A program made the translations under genes and the position numbers. A stretch of DNA of 64,000 nucleotides from CADCWK01 sp965218235 (GTDB lineage Bacteria > Chloroflexota > Chloroflexia > Thermomicrobiales > UBA6265), in NCBI GenBank assembly GCA_965218235.1, contig OZ244595.1, positions 558,001 to 622,000 on the forward strand, read 5' to 3'. Below the pieces are notes generated by a model, which made no database searches, had not been told where the DNA came from, and saw only the letters and a list, made by a program, of their open reading frames with translations. Shown here one piece after another: positions 1 to 8,767 of this stretch. Numbering within the stretch: position 1 is the first letter of the stretch; each line of letters starts with the position of its first letter.

Positions 1-565
1 AGTTGGAGCCGAACTTGATCCCGTAGGGCGGGTCGAGGTAGATGGTTTGCACCTTGCCCTTGAGCCCCTCCTTCTCGGCCAGCGAGGTCATCACCATCAG
101 CGAGTCGCCGAGAATCATCCGGTTGGACCACTGCAGGGGGTGCTGGTAGAACTCGATCTTCTGGTCGAGATCGGCTTCGGGGCCATCGAACGTGGCGAAG
201 AGGTCCATCTGGCCCCACCCCAACCCCTCCCCATCTGCGGATGGAGAGGGGCTACCGCTCTTGCTGCCGGTGCGGCGCAGGTCGTCGATGATGGCCTGCG
301 GGTGGATCTTCTCCTGGATGTAGATCGGGACGACCGGGACTTCGAGGTCGGCGCGGTCCTGCTCGTCCTTGCCCCGCCAGACGAGCTGCGGGTCCAGCGA
401 CGGGTCGCGAGGGTAGAGCATGGTCCTGGGCGTGGCCTCGTCCTCGGCGACGAAGTCCCGCAGCTCTTCGGTCGGGATGTTGGTCCGGGTGTCCTGGTGG
501 CGGATGGCGTCGACCTTGACCGGCTCGGCTGTCTTCGGGGTGCGGGGGCGGCGGGTGGTGGCCAT
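1..565 (-). CDS. Site-specific DNA (adenine) methyltransferase, N-terminal part; runs off the left edge
   Basis: This is the start of a modification methyltransferase (type III-like Mod) that would transfer a methyl group from S-adenosylmethionine to adenine. The visible 188 codons end in YLDPPYGIKFGSN, which contains the DPPY catalytic motif of amino-methyltransferases. The ATG at 565-563 has AGGAG about 10 nt upstream. It lies downstream of the res gene on the same strand. Residues around 105-118 (SPSPSADGEGLGWG) are encoded by a copy of the palindromic repeat found elsewhere in the window, so the repeat is carried inside the reading frame without breaking it. The exact methylated base and subtype cannot be judged from this part. 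Confidence 0.85.
   Translation of the reverse strand, partial: MATTRRPRTPKTAEPVKVDAIRHQDTRTNIPTEELRDFVAEDEATPRTMLYPRDPSLDPQLVWRGKDEQDRADLEVPVVPIYIQEKIHPQAIIDDLRRTGSKSGSPSPSADGEGLGWGQMDLFATFDGPEADLDQKIEFYQHPLQWSNRMILGDSLMVMTSLAEKEGLKGKVQTIYLDPPYGIKFGSN
211..253. repeat. Palindromic repeat family A, copy inside mod
   Basis: The stretch begins GGCCCCACCCCAACCCCTCC and ends GGATGGAGAGGGGCT. The CCCCTCCCCATC and GATGGAGAGGGG halves pair as a short-loop hairpin. The same end sequences recur at 606-674, 780-844, 42114-42173, 42226-42314 and 48690-48755. This copy is read in frame by the methyltransferase gene. Confidence 0.8.
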
Positions 566-605
566 CGGGTTGGTTCTCCTGTGGTGCGTGGTCTGGTGGT
601 GGGCT

Positions 606-674
606 AGCCCCACCCCCCGGCCCCCTCCCCATCTCGATTCGCCTCTTCGAGGACTCATCGGATGGAGAGGGGGA
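606..674. repeat. Palindromic repeat family A, intergenic copy between res and mod
   Basis: This copy runs from AGCCCCACCCCCCGG to GATGGAGAGGGGGAG. Its two G/C-rich ends are complementary and enclose a variable centre. It fills most of the space just upstream of the mod ribosome-binding site. Confidence 0.75.
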
Positions 675-682
675 GAACGTTC

Positions 683-744
683 GTGACGAGGTGACGAGGT
701 GACGAGGTGACGAGGTGACGAGGTGACGGGCGACGGGCGACGGG
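683..744. repeat. Short tandem repeat, unit GTGACGAG
   Basis: Five perfect head-to-tail copies of the octamer GTGACGAG are followed by GTGACGGG and then by CGACGGG repeats. It lies between two family A palindromes in the 277-bp res-mod gap. Nothing else is visible in this gap. Confidence 0.9.
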
Positions 745-779
745 ACGATTCCCGGAGCGCTTCAGCGCGACCAGCCTGA

Positions 780-844
780 AGCCCCTCTCCATCCGGTGAA
801 GACCGAAGGGATGAACCGAGATGGGGAGGGGTTGGGGTGGGGCT
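780..844. repeat. Palindromic repeat family A, copy abutting the res stop codon
   Basis: This copy runs from AGCCCCTCTCCATCC to GATGGGGAGGGGTTGGGGTG and GGGCT. Its terminal AG forms part of the TAG stop codon (845-843 on the minus strand) of the res gene, so coding sequence and repeat are directly fused. Confidence 0.75.
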
Positions 845-3800
845 AATCCGCCGCCACCGCCTGACTCCCCAGCGACGCGACGTGGGCGCGGATGTCGTTG
901 GCGGCGTTCCAGGGGTCGGCGATCTCGATGAAGGACCAACGCCCGAAGCCGCCGTGGTTGTTGGCGGCTGGCACCCAGAGCGTCCGTGCCGTCGCGACCT
1001 TGGCCGCCTTGTCCTTCTTCTTCTCGCCCGTGACTTCGACCAGCAGGTGGAGCAGATCGTCCGGTCCGTGACCGTCGTCGATCACGGCGATGAAGTCGGG
1101 GACGTACTGACGCTCGGCGCCCTCCAGCGTGTACGGGATCGTGAAGCCGAGGTTCTCGTTCTTGACGTACCGGACGACCTCGGGCAGATCCTCGATCGCC
1201 TGGGTCGCCTTCTGCTCCCACGTCCCGGTGTCGGCGACGATGTGCGAGACGTGGCACTTCGGCCCCGTCGTCCAGACCGGCTTGGTCGTGCTGTAATCGA
1301 CGTAGCTGGTCGAACCGACGGTGTCGTAGGGCCGGAGGATCGGCCGGATCGAGGGCCGCACCCCGTCCGTCGTCACGACCGAGCGGTAGATCCGGTCGAC
1401 CGCGTCGGAGGCGAAGATACCCAGCGCCAGCATCGCGTACGAGGCGCCGTCCTTGAGATGGACACACTCCCGCATCCATTGCCGCGTCACCCGCAGCACC
1501 TGGGGGAATAGCCACGGCTTCGGGCTCTCGTCGTCATCGCGGAAGTAGCGCTCCAAGGTCGCCCGGGCCAGCTCGAAGGCGATCGTACTCTCCCGTAGCC
1601 CGGTCGCGTCGTAGGTCTCGTGCATCTCGGCGATCCCGAGGATGGACGAGACTTCCGTCCGGCTCGGGATGTCGCGCGTCGAGAGAGAGAGCTGCGAGTC
1701 CTCGGTGAAGCGGGCCTCAAGCCGGCCATCCGGGATCTCGTAGCGGTAGCCGAGCAGCCGCGGGAACGTGATCTCGGCGTCGGCCCGGCTGTCCAGCGAG
1801 CGGACGCGGGTCGGGGCCGGCCGTGGCTTCGGATCGCCCACGGCGCCGGTACTGGGGATGAACGAGAACGGCACGCCGTAGACCTCGGCGTACTCGGGCG
1901 CGAACATCCCACTGTCGTCCGCGACGTAGCTCATCCGGCGCAGTGCCCGGCCGACGACCTGCTCGCAGAGAAGCTGCGTGCCGAAAGCGCGGACCCCGAG
2001 GATGTGGGTGACGGTGTTGGCGTCCCAACCCTCGGTCAGCATCGAGACCGAGACGACGCAGCGGACGTGCTCGCCAAGCTGTCCCGGCTTGCCGACCGTG
2101 TTCATCACCTCCCGCAGCAGGTCCTCGTCCTTGATGTCGTCGGCATTCCCGCCGCGCGACCTGACCTGCCGGCGGAACTCCTCGATCTCCGGGGCGGCGA
2201 TGGCCTTGAACTCGGCCGACATCGCGTCGCCGGATTCCAGCTGCTGCGAGTCGACCAGGATCGTGTTCGGGCGAGAGAGCCGACCGCCGGCCCCGTCGTC
2301 GTTGCGGAAGATCGGGAGCTTGCCTTCCTGCATGACCTTATGGTCTCCGATGGTCTGGTCCCAGCCGGAGATGAAGTCATAGACCAGCTTGGAGACGTTG
2401 GTGTTGTTGCAGACCACGATGAAGACGGGCGGCGTCCCGCCACCCTGCCGGTTCTGCTCCGCCTCCTCCCAGCGCCGGTACCGCTTCTCGTAGTTGCGGT
2501 AGAGGCTGAGCAGCGCCCCCTCCAGCGGGCCGGGCAGGTGCGGCTGCCCGGAGACCGCGTCGGTCTTGCGGCCCTTCTTCGGCAGGTCATCGCGGATGTT
2601 CAGCCAGAGATCGCGGTAGGTCGGCAGATCGCTCTCGGCCAGCATCGAGTCGTCCGAGACCGGCACCCGCGGGACCTTGACGATGCCGGATTCGATCGCG
2701 TCGATCAGGGAGAAGTCGGAGACCACCCACGGGAACAGCGTGCCCTCGCTGTAGCCGGAGCCGCGCAGGAAGAACGGCGTCGCCGAGAGGTCGTAGATCG
2801 CCTTGACGCCGATCTTGGCCTTGACGGCCTCGACGCCGGAGATCCAGATCCGTGCCTCCTCGTCCCGCTCCTTGGCCTCCTTTCGGTCTTCGCCGGCCAG
2901 CGCCTTCTCCTCGGCTTTGGCCTCGGCTTCGACGAACGTATCCGGACGGCGACGGTAGCAGTGATGAGCCTCGTCGTTCAGGACGACGATGTTCCGCTTG
3001 GTCCCGAGCTCCCGGCAGACGCGGCGGACCATCTCGTCCGGCAACTCTGTCTGACTGGTTCCCAGAATCTGCTTGGTCGCCTTGCTCATGGCGACCTTCT
3101 CTCGGAGCTGGAAGGCGTGGAAGTTGGTGATCAGGATCTTCGCCTGCCCGAGCTGGTCGATCTGCCAGACGGGGACGAGGTCGCGCTCGCGGTAGTAGTT
3201 CTGCGGGTCGTTGGGCTTCAGCACCCGGAGCCGATCACGGATCGTGATGCCCGGCGCGATGACGAGGAACGTGTCGGAGAAGCGACTGTCCTGCGGGTTG
3301 GCGCGCTTGTTGAGCGTCTGCCAGGCGATCAGCATCCCCATCACGACCGTCTTGCCGGCCCCGGTCGCCATCTTCAATGCCTGTCGCGGGAGTCCGGGGT
3401 TGGACGAATCGTTGGCCTCGACCAGGGCATTTTCGATCCAGGCGTCGCCGTACTTCCGCGCGACCTCGGTCAGGTAGATCGCCGTCTCCAGCGCCTCGAT
3501 CTGGCAGAAGAACAGCTTCCGGTCGCGCTCGGGGTCGATCCAGTACCGCAGCAGCGCGGCCGTCGTCGGCGTCACGCCAGCGTAACCACCCTAGCGCCAG
3601 ACATTCACCCGGCCCCGGATCTGGTTGACGAGGACGTTCTCCTCGATCCGGTCGCGGGTCCACTCGGTGTCGAAGGCGAGCTGGGACTTGCCCTTCTTCT
3701 TGGCGGCCGGGATCGGGACGAAGTAGGAACTGACCCGGCGTCCGGCGATGACATCGCTGGTGATACCGTCGTCGTCGAACCGGAAGTGGCGGGTCGGCTC

Positions 3801-3887
3801 GAGGAAGGGCGAGTTCAGGATCGGGTTCTCAATGACGACAGAAGCATCAGCATCCGCCTTCGGTGAGGGTGCGGGCGTCCTCGCCAT
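843..3887 (-). pseudogene. Res-type restriction enzyme (DEAD/DEAH helicase plus PD-(D/E)xK nuclease) interrupted by an in-frame amber codon
   Basis: The intact protein would be an ATP-dependent restriction subunit that translocates on DNA and cleaves it, partnered with the downstream Mod. The ATG at 3887 follows GAGAGAAG. The first 98 codons end in VNVWR, then TAG occurs at 3593-3591, and the same frame continues GGYAGVTPTT without any shift. Downstream are Walker A MATGAGKT, the DEAH-type box NDEAHHC and a C-terminal PDF...VEVTGEK nuclease signature. The whole reads as one roughly 1,014-codon protein resembling BPTD_3080-type endonucleases. Translation could restart at GTG 3575 to give a 910-aa protein that lacks the N-terminal segment. 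A CAG-to-TAG change would explain the break. The amber may inactivate restriction, or it may be a sequencing error or be suppressed. Confidence 0.85.
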
Positions 3888-4181
3888 CGGTCGTTCTTCT
3901 CTCTTGTGATTCGTCGTCGGCGCGGCGGTACGGGAACCACCACTCACGGCACGGTCCGACGTGCCGTGTCGTCACGTTCCGCGATTGTCGGGCATCTCCG
4001 ACAGGCTGGTCAATGGGCGCTCCGCAGAGGCACGGTCTCTTGCCTGGATAGTCTATGTTTGTCCTATGACAGCGGGGCCATTCAATGGGTCTGATGTCGC
4101 CCCAATTCACGGACTATGCTGTATTTCAACGACATCTGGACGCCGAGCCCTTCCCGTTCTCCAGGCGAATGAGAGCCCGCC
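3888..4181. promoter_or_regulatory. Divergent intergenic region between res and the unknown/PIN cassette
   Basis: These 294 bp separate two divergently transcribed units, so promoters for both should lie here. The plus-strand segment near 4039-4075 (TTGCCT followed by TATGTT and CTATGA) is AT-richer than its surroundings and could be the promoter of the downstream pair. The match to a sigma-70 consensus is only partial. No coding sequence is supported here. Confidence 0.35.
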
Positions 4182-4994
4182 ATGACCGACAAGAACACCG
4201 ATCTCCAGCTACATATCGAGGGCCGTCCAACCCAGCACGGCGTCGGGCCGATTCGCGTACGCACATTCACTCGCGCCGCGGGCTTACTGACCGATCTCCT
4301 TTCGCAACTGGCACAGGATCGCGAGGTCGGAAGCGATGTCGATTGGGTCATCACTGACATCAGGCAGGGCAGCGCCGTACTGGATTTCGGTGTCATAACG
4401 GACAAGGATGCGGGCCTGTTGATCGGGCGCCAATTGACGGAAGCGGCCGGCGAGGCACTGGCCGCCTTCGAGATCGCCGAAGAGCGAACCGCGATCAAGC
4501 CGAGATTGTCCTATGCGGCGGTTGAAAAGATTCGACAACTCGGATCTCTGGGTAGCCGCAGCGAAGAGACGATCACCGTTCGCACCACTCGCAACACCGT
4601 CGCTCTGACAGGAACGTCCGCGGCTCGCGCCAGGGCGTTGCTGGATCAGCGGTACCGAAGCCTGGGGAGTGTCGAGGGCTGGCTGGAGACGATCTCGGTT
4701 CACGGAGACAGTCCATCGTTCGTCATCTATCACGCGCTCAACGGGTACGCCGTGAAGTGTCTTTGCGACATCACGCTCCTTGAAGAGCTCAAGCCACTCC
4801 TTGGGCGTCGGATCCGCGCGAAAGGAGCCATCGAGCGCCGCTTCGATGGCAAGGTGGACACGCTCGAGGCGACCGACTATCACCTCGTTCCGCTCGAATC
4901 GGAACTGCCGAGCATCAACGAGGTGTTCGGCATCCTGGCGCCCGGGGCGAATGAGTTGACCACGACGACAGGGGAGACGGCGGTCGATGGCTAA
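4182..4994 (+). CDS. Uncharacterised 270-aa protein paired with a PIN-domain protein
   Basis: I do not recognise the family. The ATG at 4182 has GAGAG about 8 nt upstream. The protein is soluble, with no signal peptide or membrane segment. Residues about 165-235 (GSVEGWLETI to ATDYHLVP) alternate beta-strand-like and glycine positions in a way that suggests a small OB-like barrel, which is only an inference. The last 8 nt overlap the start of the PIN gene, so the two are translationally coupled. In known PIN modules the upstream gene is usually a short antitoxin of under 100 residues, so a 270-aa partner is unusual. It may neutralise the nuclease or present nucleic acid to it. Confidence 0.75.
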   Translation: MTDKNTDLQLHIEGRPTQHGVGPIRVRTFTRAAGLLTDLLSQLAQDREVGSDVDWVITDIRQGSAVLDFGVITDKDAGLLIGRQLTEAAGEALAAFEIAEERTAIKPRLSYAAVEKIRQLGSLGSRSEETITVRTTRNTVALTGTSAARARALLDQRYRSLGSVEGWLETISVHGDSPSFVIYHALNGYAVKCLCDITLLEELKPLLGRRIRAKGAIERRFDGKVDTLEATDYHLVPLESELPSINEVFGILAPGANELTTTTGETAVDG

Positions 4995-5493
4995 ACGGAC
5001 GCCGAGGTGTTTCATCGACTCGTGCGTTGTGATCCCATTCCTTGAAGGCCAAGACGACGGACATCACGTTCGGCAACTGTTCTACGAAGCCGCGGCCGGG
5101 CGCGTGCAGGTGGTCATCTCAACGCTCGTCATGCTTGAGATCACGCGCAAGCCAGGCGCTCCGATCGATCTCGAGAAGAAGGGACGCATCCTCCAATTCC
5201 TCGAGCATCGATACATATTCATCCAGGACCTCGATTATCTGGCGGCAAGCCGTGCCCTCGATCTGATCTTCGAGCACCCATGGCTTCGTCCCGCCGACGC
5301 GGGACATCTCGCCGCGGCTATCGAGAGCGACTGCAAAGTCTTCTACACCGTCGACCAGCAGCTACTCGATCGATTCGATGGTCAGCATGGGCTTCAGGTC
5401 GTTCGTCCCGGAACACCGGTGAGTTACGCCACGTCGCTCGACATTGACGACCTGGACATCTTTCGTCAGTCGAGAAACGACTCGGAGCGGTGA
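4987..5493 (+). CDS. PIN-domain ribonuclease, toxin-like
   Basis: PIN proteins are Mg2+-dependent RNases, often toxins of VapBC-like modules. The four expected acidic residues are visible: D11 (FIDSC), E51 (VMLEITR), D104 (PADAGHLAA) and D123 (TVDQQLL). The length of 168 aa fits a PIN core with a short C-terminal extension. Its ATG lies inside the upstream gene (8-nt overlap), which indicates co-expression in a fixed ratio. It sits beside a restriction-modification locus and so may be part of a small defence or addiction island. The substrate is unknown. Confidence 0.85.
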   Translation: MAKRTPRCFIDSCVVIPFLEGQDDGHHVRQLFYEAAAGRVQVVISTLVMLEITRKPGAPIDLEKKGRILQFLEHRYIFIQDLDYLAASRALDLIFEHPWLRPADAGHLAAAIESDCKVFYTVDQQLLDRFDGQHGLQVVRPGTPVSYATSLDIDDLDIFRQSRNDSER

Positions 5494-5537
5494 CCGTCAC
5501 GACGGTGACGAAGGTCGGCACGGTCGGGCAGTAGCCG

Positions 5538-5726
5538 CTACCCCGGGTTCTCCTCACCCGATTCGAGCTCGCGGTCCTGCTCCCGCTGGGCGATCTCGGC
5601 GTCCGTCGGGTGGGTCGGCGCCGGGAACGCGTCGTCCGGGTCGGCATCGCTGGCCGGCCGGTCGTCCGGCGCGGCCTGCCGCTCATCGGGGGACGGCGGA
5701 ATCCGCCGGTCGGTGTCATCGCTCAT
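5538..5726 (-). CDS. Small acidic disordered protein of unknown function
   Basis: This 62-aa reading frame is rich in Asp, Glu and Pro and begins MSDDTDRRIPPSPDE. The ATG has GAGAGG upstream at a workable distance. There is no recognisable domain, signal or membrane segment. It lies convergent to the PIN gene and 110 bp downstream of the antiporter start-side neighbour on the same strand. The composition suggests an intrinsically disordered protein, and the call rests only on ribosome-binding site, length and amino-acid usage. Confidence 0.5.
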   Translation of the reverse strand: MSDDTDRRIPPSPDERQAAPDDRPASDADPDDAFPAPTHPTDAEIAQREQDRELESGEENPG

Positions 5727-5836
5727 CTCGGACGGCCTCTCGTTCCGGAACGCCAGCGGCCACGCGACCCGTGGCCCGGCACCGGGGCACGCAGGACCCG
5801 ATCCAGCCCGGCGCCGGCCCGGCCAGATGCGCCCGG

Positions 5837-7423
5837 TCAGTGATCGAGCCGGAGCCGCTCCAGGTCGAGGTCCCGGCGGATGTCGCGCAGGATGTCGTCG
5901 CTGAAGTACTCCTCGTCGCGGAGCCGGGCGAGCGCGTCGGACTCGGCCTGGATTAGCTCCGTCTTGATGTGCCCGAAATCCTCGTGGCGCCGGGTCATCT
6001 CCCGGTCTGGACGGCCGCGGTACCCGTCCTTGTACACCCGGAGACGGTTCTCGTAATGGCTCCGGATGTCGTCGACCACGTCCCCCGAGGCCCCATCCCC
6101 TTCCAGCTCGTCGAGCCGGTCCAGCGCCGCCCGAAGCGCGACGATGTTGGCCTTGTTGCGCATGCGCTCCTCGTCGTCGTCGCCCGTCACCCCGAGGCGT
6201 CGGATCAACGCCGGCAGCGTCAGCCCCTGGAAGAGGAGCGTCACGAGGATCACCGAGAACGCCAGGAAGATCAGCAGGTCGCGCTGGGGAAAGGGCGATC
6301 CGTCGTCGGTCGTCAGCGGCAGGGCCAGCGCCGCCGCCAGCGTGATGACGCCGCGCATCCCCGCCCAGCCGATCACCGTCGTCTCGCGCCAGGACGCCGC
6401 CGCGTAGAGGTTCCGGGTGATCGGCCGGGCCAGGCGCGGAACCACGAGGTTCCAGACGAGCCGGATCACGATGACCATGGCGCTGACCAGCGCGGCGTAG
6501 CCGAGCAGCGCGGGAACGGACTGACCCGTGATCCCGTCCAGGATGCCGGGGAGTTGCAGGCCGATCAGCACGAAGACGAGACCGGTGAGCAGGAAGGTGA
6601 TCTGCGTCCAGATCACGGTGCCCTGGACCCGGACGCGGGCGGCCAGGCTGTCGTCCCGCCGTCCCTGGATCAGCCCGTAGACGACGACGGCGATCACGCC
6701 GGAGGTCCCGAGCTCGTCCGCGACGAGATAGGCCGCGTAGGGCCCCAGGAAGGAGACGGTGATCGCGATGCTGGGGTCCTCGATCGCCCGGTACAGCCGC
6801 AGCATCCCGTAGGCGATCGCCCCGCCGATCACGACCCCGCCGACGCCGGCGACGAGGAAGTCGCGGCCGGCGGCGGGCAGCGAGAAGGCCGTCCCGCCGG
6901 CGGCGACGGCCGCGGTGACGGCGATCCGGTAGGCGGTCAGCGCGGTCGCGTCGTTGACGAGGCTCTCCCCCTCCAGGATCACCGACACCCGCCGGGGCAC
7001 CCCGAGCCGGGAGGTGATGCTCGTCGCGGAAACGGCGTCAGGCGGGGCGACGATCGCGCCGAGGGCGAACGCGGCTGCCCAGCCCATGCCGGGAACGACG
7101 GCGTGGACCAGGACGGCGACCGCGCCCATCGTCGCCAACACCAGCCCGATGGCAAGACTCGCGATCGGCCAGGCGTAGGTCCGGACATCGCTCAAGGACG
7201 TAGAATAGGCGGCCGAGAGCAGCAGCGGTGGGAGGAAGACGAACAGGACGATGTTCGGGTCGAGCGCGATGTTCGGCAACCCCGGGACGAACCCGATCGC
7301 GAGCCCCCCGACGACCAGCACGATCGGCGTGGGCAACGACAACCGCCCGGCCAGCCCGACCAGCGCCGTCATCGCCACCAGCAATCCGAGGATCAGCCCA
7401 ACCTCACCCGACACATCCGTCAC
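5837..7423 (-). CDS. Monovalent cation/proton antiporter, CPA1 (NhaP-like)
   Basis: This inner-membrane antiporter exchanges Na+ or K+ for protons and supports pH and salt homeostasis. The 528-aa protein begins MTDVSGEVGLILGLLVAMTA and has about a dozen hydrophobic segments up to residue 410. The CPA1 signature is present as PPDAVSAT followed by GESLVNDATAL, where the ND pair is the ion-binding centre. The last 120 residues form a charged cytoplasmic tail typical of bacterial NhaP/NHE-type proteins. It is monocistronic as far as can be seen, and its direct partners are unknown. Confidence 0.93.
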   Translation of the reverse strand: MTDVSGEVGLILGLLVAMTALVGLAGRLSLPTPIVLVVGGLAIGFVPGLPNIALDPNIVLFVFLPPLLLSAAYSTSLSDVRTYAWPIASLAIGLVLATMGAVAVLVHAVVPGMGWAAAFALGAIVAPPDAVSATSITSRLGVPRRVSVILEGESLVNDATALTAYRIAVTAAVAAGGTAFSLPAAGRDFLVAGVGGVVIGGAIAYGMLRLYRAIEDPSIAITVSFLGPYAAYLVADELGTSGVIAVVVYGLIQGRRDDSLAARVRVQGTVIWTQITFLLTGLVFVLIGLQLPGILDGITGQSVPALLGYAALVSAMVIVIRLVWNLVVPRLARPITRNLYAAASWRETTVIGWAGMRGVITLAAALALPLTTDDGSPFPQRDLLIFLAFSVILVTLLFQGLTLPALIRRLGVTGDDDEERMRNKANIVALRAALDRLDELEGDGASGDVVDDIRSHYENRLRVYKDGYRGRPDREMTRRHEDFGHIKTELIQAESDALARLRDEEYFSDDILRDIRRDLDLERLRLDH

Positions 7424-7633
7424 CGGTGCCGCATCACCTTTCCCGCCGACCGGCAGCTATTCGAGAGCGCCCAACCGGACGCGGCGTCCCCCGCCATATC
7501 TGGTTCGGGTAACGCCTGCATGAAGCGCACCCCGGACCGCGGCTCTTCATCCGGTCGGACGACTGGCCAGCCCGGTCGATGACCCAATGGTATCGACCTC
7601 CACGCGCGATTCATCATGCCGCGCCACCACTCG

Positions 7634-7892
7634 TCACATCGTCGGCCCACCCGTCGCCTGGGCGGCCGGTGGGTTGGGTTGCCGGACCAGGATGAGCCAA
7701 AGAACGGCCACGGATGCGGATACGCAGACGAGGCCGACCACCAGCGTCGCCCGCCAGTCGATCCCATCGTAGACGAACCCGAGCGTAAGCGGCCCGACGG
7801 CGTTGGTCAGGCTGATCACCGCGGGCGCCGATCACGGGCACGGGCACCCGGCCGTGTCGAGCCTCCGACGCCAACTGCTGCGCGGGCGCCAT
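7634..7892 (-). pseudogene. Remnant of an MFS transporter (C-terminal end)
   Basis: The peptide from 7819 down (SLTNAVGPLTLGFVYDGI, then a hydrophobic helix ending LWLILVRQ) looks like the last two helices of a major facilitator transporter. Just upstream, in a different frame, the sequence reads LASEARHGRV...GARG, which fits the loop that normally precedes those helices. A frameshift therefore lies near 7820, and the rest of the transporter is missing. It is a decayed fragment, not a functional gene. Confidence 0.6.
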
Positions 7893-7915
7893 ACCCTCGC
7901 AGCACGCGCCGTCCT

Positions 7916-8767
7916 CTACCTGAGCGCAAGCATCGCCTCGGCGACCTCGTCAGCCGCCGCATCGGGTATCGCAGTGGCGGCCTCCTTTAGGACGAGCAGC
8001 CGCGCTCCGGGAATCTCGCGCGCGATCGCCTCGCCGTTGCCGACGGGGAAGAACGGGTCGCGGCGGCCGTGAACGACGAGTGTCGGGACCGCGATCTCAG
8101 ACAGGCGCTCGCGCCAGCGGGGCTTGCAGTCGAGGGTTCGGAACATCAAGCCCAACTGGTTAGCCATCTGGACCGGAGGTGCGGTGCCCGACGTGCGGTC
8201 CCAGATGCGTGCGCCAATCGCGCGTGCAGCGACCGGGTCGTCTCCGCGGATCTCGGCACGAGCTGCGGCGAAGTTCGCAACCGCTTCGCGGTCGGTCCAG
8301 TCGGGCATCGAAAGCGCGAACACGCGCTCCATCGTCGCCTTGTCATGGTCGGGGAGGTCAGCGTCAGGATGGCCGGGCGCTACTGGGCGGGTGCCGACCA
8401 GGGTGAGCGCCGAGAACGCGCCGGGATGGTCGAGCACGGCTACCTGCGCGACCATCCCGCCGACGCCGATCCCTGCGAGGTGCGCGGACCAGCCGCCGAA
8501 CGTGTCGGCAAGGGCCGCGGCGTCGGCAGCGAGGTCGCGCAGGGTGTAGGCGGGTGCGTCCGGGTTCCTCGTCGTCGACTCGCCGCTATCGCGCAGGTCG
8601 TAACGCACCACGCGACGCCCACCGGCGGCAAGGCGCTCGCAGAGCGTGGCCGGCCAGGAGAGCATCGTCGTCCCGCCCACAAGCAGGACGAGTGGTGCGT
8701 CGTTGTCACCGAACGACTCGACGCCGATGACGACTCCATTGGCGTTGACGGTGGCGGTGTCGTTCAT
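7916..8767 (-). CDS. Alpha/beta-hydrolase fold protein without nucleophile and catalytic His (likely pseudoenzyme)
   Basis: The 283-aa protein has the fold of small esterases: an oxyanion-type segment LLVGGTT, strand RVVRYDLRDSGES and the Asp-bearing segment LVVHGRRDPFFPV. The nucleophile elbow should read G-x-S-x-G but is GIGVGG, so the serine is replaced by glycine. The final loop, which in relatives carries the catalytic His (GHxLP type), reads LKEAATAIPDAA and contains no His. Two of the three catalytic residues are thus absent while the frame is intact. It may have a binding or regulatory role, or be an inactivated enzyme that is still translated. Confidence 0.85.
   Translation of the reverse strand: MNDTATVNANGVVIGVESFGDNDAPLVLLVGGTTMLSWPATLCERLAAGGRRVVRYDLRDSGESTTRNPDAPAYTLRDLAADAAALADTFGGWSAHLAGIGVGGMVAQVAVLDHPGAFSALTLVGTRPVAPGHPDADLPDHDKATMERVFALSMPDWTDREAVANFAAARAEIRGDDPVAARAIGARIWDRTSGTAPPVQMANQLGLMFRTLDCKPRWRERLSEIAVPTLVVHGRRDPFFPVGNGEAIAREIPGARLLVLKEAATAIPDAAADEVAEAMLALR

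Noticed and set aside
683..744. CRISPR-like array
   Set aside because: The repeat unit is only 8 bp, without spacers, and no cas genes are present.
1620..3866. A 748-aa plus-strand reading frame
   Set aside because: It is the antisense shadow of the res gene, is rich in Arg, Asp and Val from complementary GC-rich codons and has no domain.
5969..7582. A 537-aa plus-strand frame rich in Arg, Gln and His
   Set aside because: It is antisense to the Na+/H+ antiporter gene, whose motifs are unmistakable.
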